From a virus, in IMG/VR virus record IMGVR_UViG_3300037119_006491, positions 1 to 22,037 of that record: DNA of 22,037 nucleotides. The stretch is one strand, 5' to 3'. The stretch's first letter is position 1; every line of letters starts with the position of its first letter. The notes under the pieces are model-generated. The model did not search any database. It was not told the DNA's origin and saw only the letters and a program-made list of their open reading frames with translations. This document shows, in pieces, positions 12,372 to 18,894 of this stretch. The position numbers were made by a program, and so were the translations under genes.

Positions 12372-12887
12372 ATGGCGAAGAAGACACAGATCGATCAACC
12401 GCTGGTGTGCAAGTGCGGTTGCGGTGCTGTGTTGATGCGAACGGTTGGGCGCGGGAGGCATCCTGAGTATGTCCCTGAGCACAGACCTTTCGAACAACGT
12501 GGGACCGAATACGCCAAGACCTATCGTCATCGTCGAAAGGCTCAAGGCCGACCAGTCTGGAAAGATGTTCCGAAGGAACGGCGGAGGCGTTACGTCCAGA
12601 AACATTTGTCTAATCCTGAAGCGCGAGAACGCCTAAATGCCCTGATGAGGAGTTATGCCGCACGTCCAGACATCGCTTTGAAACGACGCGCCCGTCGCGC
12701 TGTTCGGACGGCAGTAAGCCAGGGGTTGTTGCTGAAGCTGCCTTGTGCTCAATGTGAATCCCTGAAGTCAGAGGCGCACCATGCTGATTACTCGCGTCCT
12801 CTAGATGTCGTTTGGCTGTGTCGTCACCATCACGTCGAAGCCGACTTGGCTTTGAAGTATCCGCGGCAAGTGGAGGCGTGTTCATGA
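12372..12887 (+). CDS. HNH-like zinc protein (EAHHxDYxxPLdVxWLC type)
   Basis: A 171-aa protein starting at ATG 12372, right after the previous stop. An N-terminal Cys set (CKCGCG) is followed by a Gly/Arg loop and a long basic helical region, residues 45-115. Its C-terminal region has C125-x2-C128, EAHHADYSRPLDVVWLC (H136, H137, C150) and RHHH 151-154. This 'C..C...EAHH.DY..PLdV.WLC..HH' pattern is frequent in phage proteins usually annotated as HNH-like, but no proof of nuclease activity exists for it here. It could be a homing nuclease relative or a DNA-binding protein. Confidence 0.65.
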   Translation: MAKKTQIDQPLVCKCGCGAVLMRTVGRGRHPEYVPEHRPFEQRGTEYAKTYRHRRKAQGRPVWKDVPKERRRRYVQKHLSNPEARERLNALMRSYAARPDIALKRRARRAVRTAVSQGLLLKLPCAQCESLKSEAHHADYSRPLDVVWLCRHHHVEADLALKYPRQVEACS

Positions 12888-13054
12888 AACAGAGCGCAAT
12901 CGATCGAGCGGTGGCCCAACTCGAAGGCGAGATCAAGGTGCTGCAGTTGGCGGTGGACAAGCTGAGGCAACAGCAAGCCGGCGCGAAGACTCGCAAGCCG
13001 CGTCTCGTGAAGCCTCCACGGGAAGCGCCACAGTCGCGGAATCCAGGGGCGTGA
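12884..13054 (+). CDS. Coiled-coil basic-tail protein (56 aa)
   Basis: ATG 12884 overlaps the preceding stop by four bases. The first 34 residues form an amphipathic helix (DRAVAQLEGEIKVLQLAVDK) with heptad-like Leu/Val spacing, able to form a coiled coil. The tail (TRKPRLVKPPREAPQSRNPG) is basic and Pro-rich. No family recognised. It is likely a small oligomeric DNA-binding or accessory protein ahead of the recombination genes. Confidence 0.55.
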   Translation: MKQSAIDRAVAQLEGEIKVLQLAVDKLRQQQAGAKTRKPRLVKPPREAPQSRNPGA

Positions 13055-13055
13055 A

Positions 13056-13448
13056 TTGTCAGCAGTTACAGTTGACGCCGTCGTGCGGGAAGGCCGGCTG
13101 CACATCATCGACGGCCGCTTCCACCGCAAGCGTGTCCTCCGCGCCTGTAAGAAATGGGGCAACGGTGCGGCGCTGAAGATTCGGATCGAGCCTGAAGAGG
13201 ACGCCTACACCTACGCACAGTTAAAGCATTACTGGGGCTACGTCGTGCATCCGTTCTGCGAAGACACCGGGTATCACAAGCACGAAGCGCACTTGATGCT
13301 GAAAGCGGAATGTATGCCAGAAGGGAAGAGCTCGCTAACGCAACTCAATCGCGAGGAACTGCGCGCGTATACCGAAGCCGCAGAACACACGGCGCGGGAG
13401 TGGGCACCGGATGCGTTCATCCTCTACGACAGGGGCGCTACGAATTGA
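13056..13448 (+). CDS. Conserved phage protein of recombination region (130 aa)
   Basis: The start is TTG 13056, one base after the previous stop, with AGGGGC upstream. GTG codons further in are alternatives. It reads AVTVDAVVREGRLHIIDGRF, RACKKWGNGAALKIRIEP, then QLKHYWGYVVHPFCEDTGYH, EAHLMLKAECMPEG and LRAYTEAAEHTAREWAPD. The 'Q..YYwgvv.P..ae.tGy...e.H..LK..f.p' layout recurs in phage early regions beside recombination genes and somewhat resembles NinB-region proteins. I cannot name its activity with certainty; a DNA-binding or recombination-accessory role is inferred. Confidence 0.65.
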   Translation: MSAVTVDAVVREGRLHIIDGRFHRKRVLRACKKWGNGAALKIRIEPEEDAYTYAQLKHYWGYVVHPFCEDTGYHKHEAHLMLKAECMPEGKSSLTQLNREELRAYTEAAEHTAREWAPDAFILYDRGATN

Positions 13449-13460
13449 GTACAAAAAACA

Positions 13461-13488
13461 GGCCGGGAGCGCTGCCAACGTCCCGGCC
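13461..13488. repeat. Perfect 8-bp inverted repeat in an intergenic gap
   Basis: GGCCGGGA (13461-13468) and TCCCGGCC (13481-13488) form a perfect 8-bp stem with a 12-base loop in the short gap 13449-13507. AAAAAA at 13453-13458 lies just left of it, so in the leftward direction it resembles a terminator (stem, then T run). In the rightward direction it sits before a GGGAG ribosome site and may be a processing or stability hairpin. Confidence 0.6.
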
Positions 13489-13507
13489 CGAAAGGGAGAA
13501 ACCTTCA

Positions 13508-13780
13508 ATGCCGACAGAAATCTCCGACAGCTTAACACAGGCTGGCATGCGCTTAGGCTTAGCCGCTGGGCGTGCCGCCTACCCGGCCAAGGTCGCAGAC
13601 GCCACGCCCGACTGGCTCGCCGTGAAACACGCCGTTGATCGACTCGGTATCCGGGATACGGACATCGTCAGCAGCTTCGAATTTGGCACGAGTCAGAACG
13701 GAACCGGGCTGGTGCGGAAAGAGCTTAACGAAGACGGCTCGTTCTCTATTCTGGAAATCATGCGAAGCGAGGTGCGCTGA
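13508..13780 (+). CDS. Unidentified phage protein (90 aa)
   Basis: I chose ATG 13508 (AAAGGGAG 9 or more bases upstream) over a longer frame to 13310 that overlaps the previous gene. The product starts MPTEISDSLTQAGMRLGLAA, then a helix, then LAVKHAVDRLGIRDTDIVSS and a strand pair (FEFGTSQNGTGLVRKELNED). No family recognised. It lies behind the hairpin and just before a KOW-like protein with which it overlaps (TGATG), so they are co-translated. Confidence 0.6.
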   Translation: MPTEISDSLTQAGMRLGLAAGRAAYPAKVADATPDWLAVKHAVDRLGIRDTDIVSSFEFGTSQNGTGLVRKELNEDGSFSILEIMRSEVR

Positions 13781-14061
13781 TGACTGAGTATTTCGCACTG
13801 CTCGGATTCAAAGTGCGCGACATCGTGACGGGCTACGAAGGCGTCTGTGAAACGATCGCGTTTGACCTCTACGGCTGCGTGCAGGCCATCGTGAAGCCGA
13901 GCGTGCAGAAAGACAAACCCACCGAAGTGCCAGACGGCCGGTACTTCGATGTGAAGAGGCTCGTCGCCGTGAGTAAAGCGCCCGTAATGGAAGTGCCTGT
14001 CTTCGTGGAGGTGGCTGGCGGGAGCGAGAAGCCAGCGCGTTCAGAAGGGCCGGCGCGCTGA
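13780..14061 (+). CDS. Small conserved phage protein (RD.vTGYeG, SH3/KOW-like)
   Basis: A 93-aa protein whose ATG overlaps the upstream stop (TGATG). It reads LGFKVRDIVTGYEGVCETIA, FDLYGCVQAIVKPSV and GRYFDVKRLVAV. The 'kVrD.vTGfeG....i..dlyGc.q..v.P.........fdv.RL' layout is a common small phage family found in early regions. The beta-rich start with DxVTGxxG resembles SH3 or KOW-like barrels. No biochemical function is known to me. It precedes the ERF gene with TGATG overlap. Confidence 0.65.
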   Translation: MTEYFALLGFKVRDIVTGYEGVCETIAFDLYGCVQAIVKPSVQKDKPTEVPDGRYFDVKRLVAVSKAPVMEVPVFVEVAGGSEKPARSEGPAR

Positions 14062-14843
14062 TGCCGCAGTCTGCGCCCCTGCTCGCCTCTGGGGAAAAGG
14101 ACATGGAGCTCCGCCCGCGGGACGCGGTCGAACTGGACGCCAGCGATGCGGGCATGTTCGAACGGCTCGCGAAGGATCCAACCGTCGATGTACTGAAGCT
14201 GGAGAAGTTAATTGAAATGCAGGAGCGGATCCTTCGGTTCAACGCCAAGGCCGCTTTCGAGGCTGCATTTGCAGAGATGCAGGGCGAGCTGCCTATCGTC
14301 GACGAGCGCGGCCGGATCCTCGTGGACGGCGTGGAGCGGAGCACCTTCGGGAGACACGAGGACATTCAGGAAGCCTGCAAGCCGATCTGTGCGCGGTTTG
14401 GGTTTTCCATTCGGCACAAGAACAAGCGACTCGAGAACGGCAAGTTGCTGATCACGGGCGTGCTCTCGCACAAGGGCGGGCACAGCGAAGAGGACGAATT
14501 CGAATGTCCGCCGGACGGCTCAGGGAAGAAGAACGAGATCCAGTCGCTCGGCTCGACGCGTGAGTATGGGCGCCGCTACACCACGATCTCTCTGCTGAAC
14601 ATCGTCACGCGTGGCGTGGATGACGACGGGCGCAAAGCCGGCGCCAAACCCAAGGACGAACCCGAAACGCCAGAGGGGTACGACGCGTGGTTCGCGACGC
14701 TCGACGGCCTTGCGGCAGATGGTGAAAAGGCCTTCACTGAAGCCTGGAAGAACTCCACTGATGCGCACCGGAAGTATCTCGCGACGACGGCACCAAAGGT
14801 GCTCGCGGCGCTGAATACCAAAGCTCGAAAGGCGAAGCCGTGA
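14061..14843 (+). CDS. erf: ERF-family single-strand annealing protein
   Basis: A 260-aa protein of the essential recombination function family (Pfam ERF), known in phage P22 for annealing complementary strands and circularising phage DNA. Family features: helix LIEMQERILRFNAKAAFEAA, then AEMQGELPIVDERGRILVDG, the GRHEDIQEACKPICARFGFS strand and helix, ITGVLSHKGGHSEEDEFECP, and GSTREYGRRYTTISLLNIV, the typical 'GsarsYarRY...lLni' motif near residues 172-190. The C-terminal part is helical and variable. The following exonuclease gene overlaps (GTGA), so the pair forms a Red-type module. The ATG overlaps the previous stop. Confidence 0.9.
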   Translation: MPQSAPLLASGEKDMELRPRDAVELDASDAGMFERLAKDPTVDVLKLEKLIEMQERILRFNAKAAFEAAFAEMQGELPIVDERGRILVDGVERSTFGRHEDIQEACKPICARFGFSIRHKNKRLENGKLLITGVLSHKGGHSEEDEFECPPDGSGKKNEIQSLGSTREYGRRYTTISLLNIVTRGVDDDGRKAGAKPKDEPETPEGYDAWFATLDGLAADGEKAFTEAWKNSTDAHRKYLATTAPKVLAALNTKARKAKP

Positions 14844-15511
14844 ACGCCATCGTGCATGACGTGGAACAGCGAAGCCCTGAGTGGCATGCGTTGCGCCTCG
14901 GTCGCGTCTGTGCCTCCAAAGCCGCAGACATGCTCGCCGTTCGGCCCAGTGATGGGAAGCCGGCGGCCGGGCGCAATAACCTCCGTGTCCAATTAGTGCT
15001 CGAGCGTGTGACTGGACGTTCGCAGGAACGTAACGTTCAGACGCAAGCGATGCTCGACGGGGTAGAGCGTGAAGATGCGGCGCTGGCGCTCTACCAGGCA
15101 GAGACGGGATCGCTCCTGCAGAAGGTCGGGTTCGTCTCCCATCCCGAATTGATGGCAGGAGCCTCGCCTGACGGCGTCCTGGGCTCCTGGGAGCGCTTTG
15201 TGGAAGTGAAGGCCCCAATCCCTGCCACGCACTTAGAGACGCTCAGAACGAGTCGTGTGCCGGATGACTACCTGAAGCAGATGCTGCACCTTGCTTGGCT
15301 GACCGACATGCGAGCGGGAGACTTTGTGTCGTATCAGCCGGACTTCCCCGATGTGCTGCGGTTGAAGATCCTGCCGGTGACGTTCACGCCAGCGCAACTT
15401 GACGAGCACGGGGCCAAGGTGCGGATCTTCCTGAAAGAAGTCGACCTCGAGACCGATGCTATTCGCACGATGGCGAACCTTAAAGGCCAACTCCAGGCGG
15501 CTCTGGCATGA
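14840..15511 (+). CDS. YqaJ-type viral recombinase / exonuclease
   Basis: A 223-aa nuclease of the lambda exonuclease/YqaJ superfamily, resecting double-strand ends so ERF can anneal. Visible motifs: SPEWHALRLG near residue 12 (entry Trp and R), the helix around E76, ASPDG with D111, VEVKAP with E122 and K124 (the classic D...E-x-K metal centre), and DDYLKQMLHLAW, matching the family's 'Y..Q..h' helix. The start GTG 14840 overlaps the ERF stop (GTGA). Length is slightly above the usual 200 or so. High confidence in fold and catalysis. Confidence 0.9.
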   Translation: MNAIVHDVEQRSPEWHALRLGRVCASKAADMLAVRPSDGKPAAGRNNLRVQLVLERVTGRSQERNVQTQAMLDGVEREDAALALYQAETGSLLQKVGFVSHPELMAGASPDGVLGSWERFVEVKAPIPATHLETLRTSRVPDDYLKQMLHLAWLTDMRAGDFVSYQPDFPDVLRLKILPVTFTPAQLDEHGAKVRIFLKEVDLETDAIRTMANLKGQLQAALA

Positions 15512-15753
15512 CGAAAGAATACGAGCTCGCCGCCCTCAGCGATTATCTGAAACGGCATAACCGCGCGCGCGCCGAGCGTTTATCCGCACCGATCGATCAA
15601 CCCTGGCGCGTCAGCTACCGCTTTCCCGTGGACCGTCCAGGGATGGAAACCGTACACCGGGCCGAGAGTCCTCGGGCCTTAGTGCAATTTCTCCGGGATC
15701 ACTTTCCACCTACGATGCAGTTTGAAGTCGTGCGGGTGTGGGAGGCGCTGTGA
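15508..15753 (+). CDS. Unidentified phage protein (81 aa)
   Basis: ATG 15508 overlaps the exonuclease stop. The 81-aa product has an N-terminal charged helix (TKEYELAALSDYLKRHNRAR) and a beta-alpha segment (PWRVSYRFPVDRPGMETVHR, then SPRALVQFLRDHFPPTMQFE). No family recognised. The pattern is consistent with a small folded alpha/beta protein. It sits in the recombination-replication block, and its end overlaps the next GTG. Confidence 0.6.
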   Translation: MTKEYELAALSDYLKRHNRARAERLSAPIDQPWRVSYRFPVDRPGMETVHRAESPRALVQFLRDHFPPTMQFEVVRVWEAL

Positions 15754-16001
15754 ACGACGAAGATCGTGGTCCTGTTCCGCCTCCAAAGGGACATATAGGC
15801 CCGGCGTTTCCGACCGATTTCTCAAGTGGCATGTCACTCCGAGATTACTTCGCAGGACAAGCGCTCGTTGGGCTGTGTGCTAACACACGGCTAGCCAGCC
15901 TTGGCAAACCGATGGACCCAACGGTGACGATGGGTGAGTTTTATGCGGTTGCGGCTTACGAATTCGCGGACGCCATGGTTAAAGCCAGAGGCGGCGACTA
16001 G
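15750..16001 (+). CDS. Conserved phage hypothetical protein (MSLRDYFAGQAL family)
   Basis: Start is GTG 15750, overlapping the previous stop (GTGA). Its 83 aa contain AFPTDFSSGMSLRDYFAGQA, then LVGLCA and the end AAYEFADAMVKARGGD. A 'mslRDYFAgqAL.gl......a..AY..ADaML.aR' protein is widespread among phages and prophages of Proteobacteria and other phyla. No function is established that I know. It is small, helical and conserved, and its stop overlaps the next GTG (TAGTG). Confidence 0.7.
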   Translation: MNDEDRGPVPPPKGHIGPAFPTDFSSGMSLRDYFAGQALVGLCANTRLASLGKPMDPTVTMGEFYAVAAYEFADAMVKARGGD

Positions 16002-16414
16002 TGGGCATTGTGCGCTGGTCCGTCCCTCACCAAAAGGAAGATGAGCCTTCTCGCGTGGATCAAGCGCGTGAGAAAGAAGTCGCGAAGGCCCTCGCCTGGC
16101 GGATCGTCTGCAGCGCCGTCGACATGCGCGACGGCAAACAGTGCCGGTGCTGTGATAAGCGCAGTGACCCGAACGCTACCGGACTTCTAAAGCGCGGGCA
16201 CCGGCACCATTTAATTTATCGCAGCGCGGGCGGCGAAGACTCGATGCAGAACCTTGTCACACTCTGCAGCCAATGCCATTCCGACGAGCATCACAACAAG
16301 CTGCGAATCGAAGGCAACCCGAATGTGGCGCTGACCTTCTGGCGCAAAGACGCCTTAGCTATCTGGTATGTCGTGCGACAGGAAGTGTCCGTGCGCGTGG
16401 TGCTGAAAGATTGA
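16001..16414 (+). CDS. HNH endonuclease-like protein (137 aa)
   Basis: Start GTG 16001 overlaps the previous stop. Near residues 48-51 is CRCC, then RGHRHHLIYRSAGGEDSMQN (H67-H70) and LVTLCSQCHSDEHH (C89, C92, H93). The 'C..C ... HH.iyRs.GG.ds..NLv.LC..CH...H' layout is the HNH core with a zinc site, so a DNA nicking or cleaving role is likely. Unlike the first HNH gene this one is intact. Its position between recombination and replication genes suggests a phage-encoded nuclease rather than a simple mobile intron gene. Confidence 0.8.
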   Translation: MGIVRWSVPHQKEDEPSRVDQAREKEVAKALAWRIVCSAVDMRDGKQCRCCDKRSDPNATGLLKRGHRHHLIYRSAGGEDSMQNLVTLCSQCHSDEHHNKLRIEGNPNVALTFWRKDALAIWYVVRQEVSVRVVLKD

Positions 16415-16434
16415 TCTTAAAGACTGCACAAATC

Positions 16435-16466
16435 TGTTGACATTTGTCTACACGAACGGATACGTT
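16435..16466 (+). promoter_or_regulatory. Promoter and operator ahead of the replication gene
   Basis: TTGACA (16437-16442) is a perfect -35. With an 18-base spacer the best -10 is TACGTT (16461-16466), which is weak. The -35 lies inside TGTTGACA-TT-TGTCTACA (16435-16452), an 18-bp palindrome with one mismatch. A hairpin GAACG-GATA-CGTTC follows at 16454-16467. The ATG at 16472 would sit close to the predicted transcript start. Confidence 0.5.
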
Positions 16467-16471
16467 CCGCC

Positions 16472-17152
16472 ATGTTGATGTCCGGCTACACCAAACTCTT
16501 TAATTCCATTCTGGCGTCAACTATTTGGCGCGCGGATGACAAGGTTCGCATTGTCTGGATCACGCTGTTGGCGATGGCCGGCAGGGACGGCGTGGCCGAA
16601 GGTTCCGTTCCTGGGTTGGCTGACTTCGCCAGAGTATCGGTTAAAGACTGTCAGCGGGCGCTGGTTGAACTTTCGGCGCCTGACCCTTACTCCAGGTCGG
16701 TCGACTTCGACGGACGCCGTATCGAGGCGGTGGACAGCGGCTGGCGGCTTTTGAACCACGCCAAGTATCGCGCGAAGCTTGGCACGGATGAGAGACGGGA
16801 ATACCTCAGAGTGAAACAAGCCGAGTATCGCCGTAAACAAAAGTTAACAAATGTCAACGATGTATCTGACAAGTCAACAGTGTTGACACAAGCAGAAGCA
16901 GAAGCAGAAGCAAAAGTACGTACAAGAGCACTGGCTGCGCCAGAAAATTCACCTGTGGAAAAAAGAAAGCCGGAAGAGAACTTCAAGCTGATCGCGGCGC
17001 TTGTCTCGAAAGAATTGATCCCGAGCGGAGTTGACCAAGAGGACTTGATCGAAGAAACCAAACGGGCATGCGCCAAACGCAAGATCGCCTACAACAGCCA
17101 AGTGGTGCGGAAGGCTGTGGATTCGGCGCTGGCGAGGGCGGCGGCGCGATGA
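16472..17152 (+). CDS. Phage replication initiation protein (winged-helix type)
   Basis: A 226-aa protein (ATG 16472; an in-frame ATG at 16478 gives MSGYTKLF). The N-terminal part is KLFNSILASTIWRADDKVRI, WITLLAMAGRDGVAEGSVPG, LADFARVSVKDCQRALVELS, then SRSVDFDGRRIEAVDSGW and LLNHAKYRAKL. This 'YtklF.sIl.StiW....riVWitlLAmad..G.v..svpgLa..a.vs...c..AL..L' form is a common phage replication-like winged-helix domain. Residues about 118-165 are a low-complexity linker (AEAEAEAK), and the C-terminus is helical (IEETKRACAKRKIAYNSQVV). There is no ribosome site, so it may be translated leaderless. The linker DNA carries a palindrome cluster, see the separate entry. Confidence 0.7.
   Translation: MLMSGYTKLFNSILASTIWRADDKVRIVWITLLAMAGRDGVAEGSVPGLADFARVSVKDCQRALVELSAPDPYSRSVDFDGRRIEAVDSGWRLLNHAKYRAKLGTDERREYLRVKQAEYRRKQKLTNVNDVSDKSTVLTQAEAEAEAKVRTRALAAPENSPVEKRKPEENFKLIAALVSKELIPSGVDQEDLIEETKRACAKRKIAYNSQVVRKAVDSALARAAAR
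16843..16962. other. Origin-like palindrome and repeat cluster inside initiator gene
   Basis: In 120 bases of the linker-coding DNA I see GTTAACA-AA-TGTCAAC (16843-16858, one mismatch), TGAC-AA-GTCA (16867-16876), GTCAACA-G-TGTTGAC (16873-16887, perfect), a GAAGCA tandem run (16889-16914), GTACGTAC (16916-16923), CTGGC-TGC-GCCAG (16931-16943) and TGTGGAAAA (16954-16962), which is one mismatch from a DnaA box on the complementary strand. The arrangement recalls lambda, where the origin iterons lie inside gene O. It is a candidate origin, not a proven one. Confidence 0.4.
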
Positions 17153-17430
17153 TGAGTGAACGACTCCACGATGCCTATTGCTGGAAATGCGACATGGCTG
17201 AATTCGCCGGTATCACGTATGAGGCCGCACATCTCTCCGCTGTGTCTCTGAATAGATGCCGGTGCGGGGTACCAGTGAATGTCTCTCATTATTGCGTCGT
17301 TCTTAACCATGCGTGGGTTGGTATGCGCACCCTCACGAAAGGGTGCCTTGATCACTTTGATGATCCTTATCCGGCTGGTTGTCCGGACTGCGCAGACATC
17401 GAATCAGACAGCCGCGGAAGTAGGTCATGA
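17149..17430 (+). CDS. Cys-rich protein, likely zinc-binding (93 aa)
   Basis: ATG 17149 overlaps the initiator stop; ATG 17152 is next in frame. The protein has CWKC (11-14), a CRCG pair, and PAGCPDCADI near the end, with HYC and GCLDHF between, giving several possible metal sites. No known family. It is translated in the same unit as the replication protein. Codon use looks like the neighbours. Confidence 0.6.
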   Translation: MMSERLHDAYCWKCDMAEFAGITYEAAHLSAVSLNRCRCGVPVNVSHYCVVLNHAWVGMRTLTKGCLDHFDDPYPAGCPDCADIESDSRGSRS

Positions 17431-17760
17431 ATGACGTTTCGTGATGAAGAGTTCTACCGTGCGAAGTTGCACGCGAGCGGCGTGCCTGAATACATGCACG
17501 ACGGCTACATTTTGTATCTCCTGCACGGTATTCCGCCCGGCGATTTTCTGTTGGCCGTGCTCACGAACAATCTTCGCGATGCGTGTGGGCGAGCTGATAA
17601 CGACAATGCGCGCGCGCTTTCTCGGCACGTGTATTTCCTCTACAACTACGCACCAGGGAATGCGTGGGGATCAGTTGATGACGTCACACGATGGCTAACG
17701 TTATGCCGCGAAAGAGATTCGGCCGCTGTTGCCGAAGCGGGACAGGATGCAACGGATTAG
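17431..17760 (+). CDS. Conserved small phage protein (IPPGDFLxAVLxN family)
   Basis: ATG 17431 directly follows the previous stop. Residues about 16-70 read GVPEYMHDGYILYLLHGIPP, GDFLLAVLTNNLRDACGRAD, then LSRHVYFLYNYAPGNAWGS. The 'P.ymh.g...Yi..GiPPGdFL.AvL.Ndl...fgrAD..N......y..fLYN.aP....Gs' family is frequent in phages and of unknown role. The fit is close across its full length. The C-terminal 20 residues are a less conserved tail overlapping the next gene. Confidence 0.75.
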   Translation: MTFRDEEFYRAKLHASGVPEYMHDGYILYLLHGIPPGDFLLAVLTNNLRDACGRADNDNARALSRHVYFLYNYAPGNAWGSVDDVTRWLTLCRERDSAAVAEAGQDATD

Positions 17761-17920
17761 CGCCTTCACGCTGGATTGGTTAGACAGAGTCGGTTGGTGT
17801 GAGTGCCAGCCACCGAAAGACCGCTGTGCCGTGTGCCAGCAGAAGCGGGATGCGTTGCGGACGACGCCGAAGCCGTATGTGGGCGAGGCGCGACAGACGC
17901 GCAAGATTGATTGGGAGTAG
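17729..17920 (+). CDS. Small Cys-rich protein (57-63 aa)
   Basis: Stop at TAG 17918-17920. The start is uncertain: ATG 17747, or TTG 17729 upstream in the same frame (MPKRDRMQR). The product reads ISAFTLDWLDRVGWCECQPP, then KDRCAVCQQKRDALRTTPKP. CEC...C..C can bind a zinc ion, and the Trp-rich helix before it may pack on it. A conserved phage-like 'gWCeCqppkdrCavCq' appearance, but no named family. The beginning overlaps the end of the preceding gene. Confidence 0.55.
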   Translation: MPKRDRMQRISAFTLDWLDRVGWCECQPPKDRCAVCQQKRDALRTTPKPYVGEARQTRKIDWE

Positions 17921-17924
17921 CGAG

Positions 17925-18389
17925 ATGGCTGTAGCGTGGTTTCGTAATCCAGTGCTCGAAGAGTCCGCTGAAATCATCGAGCGGGACAGCGTAAACGAGC
18001 GTACGTTTGGCGTCTCAGTCACGAAGCGGCATCCGGCCTACGTGTATTCGATTCATGGCGTCGCGTGCCTGATGCACAAGGTGCGTGAGGTAGAGATTCA
18101 GTGGTACGCGCTGATTGGCACGGGTAGTCAGATGGCCCGATTGAAACAGCCCGCCATGATTGCGCACACCGTCTGCGGCATGTCGAAGGCGCTCGTGCCG
18201 AAGCGCACGCGGACGTGTCACATTCCCTTTCCAGATTCGGTGCTGTGTGGCCGCTGCCACGGCGAGCCGGCGACGTTTGGTAAGCACGGCAAGGGCACCA
18301 AGGCGGGAATGAAGCGCTCAGAGGCACACGTCAAGCTCGGATGCGTGGTCAACGGCTACCCATCAGCATTGGCGCGTGATGACCTCTAA
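17925..18389 (+). CDS. Conserved phage protein with C-terminal zinc site (154 aa)
   Basis: The start ATG 17925 (GGGAG upstream) is preferred over a longer frame to 17799 that overlaps the preceding gene. Residues: AVAWFRNPVLEESAEIIERD, then HGVACLMHKVREVEIQWYAL, CGMSKAL, TCHIPFPDSVLCGRCHGEPA and TFGKHGKGTKAGMKRSEAHV, KLGCVVNGY. The 'LCGrChGe..tfGkhg........a..kLGCv' end is a recurring phage sequence. C-terminal cysteines (LCGRC) with His form a likely metal site. No known function. Confidence 0.65.
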   Translation: MAVAWFRNPVLEESAEIIERDSVNERTFGVSVTKRHPAYVYSIHGVACLMHKVREVEIQWYALIGTGSQMARLKQPAMIAHTVCGMSKALVPKRTRTCHIPFPDSVLCGRCHGEPATFGKHGKGTKAGMKRSEAHVKLGCVVNGYPSALARDDL

Positions 18390-18468
18390 GCGCGGCGTCT
18401 CTCGGCGGCGCCGGCAGGCCCCACGCGAGCCAGCGTGGCAACAATGCGGCTGTTGTTCTAATGGATGA
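18379..18468 (+). CDS. 29-aa Arg-rich peptide with C-terminal Cys cluster
   Basis: ATG 18379 overlaps the preceding gene, stop TGA 18466-18468. The product MTSKRGVSRRRRQAPREPAW ends QQCGCCSNG. It is very basic at the front and has a CGCC cluster at the end. Support is only overlap and composition; there is no clear ribosome site. Could be a genuine tiny gene or chance. Confidence 0.35.
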   Translation: MTSKRGVSRRRRQAPREPAWQQCGCCSNG

Positions 18469-18562
18469 GTGCGCGAGCATCGCGGCTTACAGGTATTCGC
18501 GCGGCGGTGCTGGTGCTGGATCAGTCATCAGCAGAAGTTAGCAGAGGTTCGGATCCAGGGCG

Positions 18563-18670
18563 ATGTGGGCCGGTGAGCGTACCGAGCTGCTGCCACCAGT
18601 GCTTAATTTCAAGCGCGGTGGAGGGAAGGCGCCTTGGATCCGCACAACAGTCAGGGGAGCGGAGCGATGA
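18563..18670 (+). CDS. Basic 35-aa protein
   Basis: ATG 18563 has AGGG about 5 bases upstream, and the stop TGA 18668-18670 overlaps the next ATG (ATGA). The product is MWAGERTELLPPVLNFKRGG followed by GKAPWIRTTVRGAER, basic, with two Trp. The overlap geometry and balanced composition support a real gene below usual length cut-offs. The stretch 18469-18562 before it holds nothing I can support. Confidence 0.45.
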   Translation: MWAGERTELLPPVLNFKRGGGKAPWIRTTVRGAER

Positions 18671-18846
18671 CCGTGGCCGACTTAATTGTGCTGCTCCAGC
18701 AATGCGGGACGCCGACGTTGACGCCCGTACGGGTTCGGGTGTTTGAAACCAATGCGGCGGGCGAGGATCCGGTCTTTGATAAGTGCGAGATCCGCGAGGT
18801 CACCGAATCGCGAGGCGTGGTGATCATGGACGCGGAAGAAACCTGA
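18667..18846 (+). CDS. Unidentified 59-aa protein
   Basis: The start ATG 18667 has GGGGAGCGGAG just upstream. A longer frame to 18634 is less likely. It reads MTVADLIVLLQQCGTPTLTP, VRVRVFETNAAGEDPVFDKC, then EIREVTESRGVVIMDAEET: an N-terminal helix and a beta-rich body. The design looks like a small folded protein, and the 'Ell..L....pd..V.v' start recalls DUF-type small phage proteins. Function unknown. Confidence 0.6.
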   Translation: MTVADLIVLLQQCGTPTLTPVRVRVFETNAAGEDPVFDKCEIREVTESRGVVIMDAEET

Positions 18847-18894
18847 GGATGCGGGTCATGGAATGGGATAGGAAGAGTTGAAGAAAGGCACGCG

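Noticed and set aside
16889-16914. GAAGCA tandem run as a CRISPR-like array
   Set aside because: It has six-base units with no spacers and encodes a Glu/Ala linker; it is simple repeat DNA.
18461-18541. 26-aa ORF (MDECASIAAYRYS)
   Set aside because: No ribosome site, Gly/Ala-rich, and overlaps another tiny ORF; not strong enough to list as a gene.
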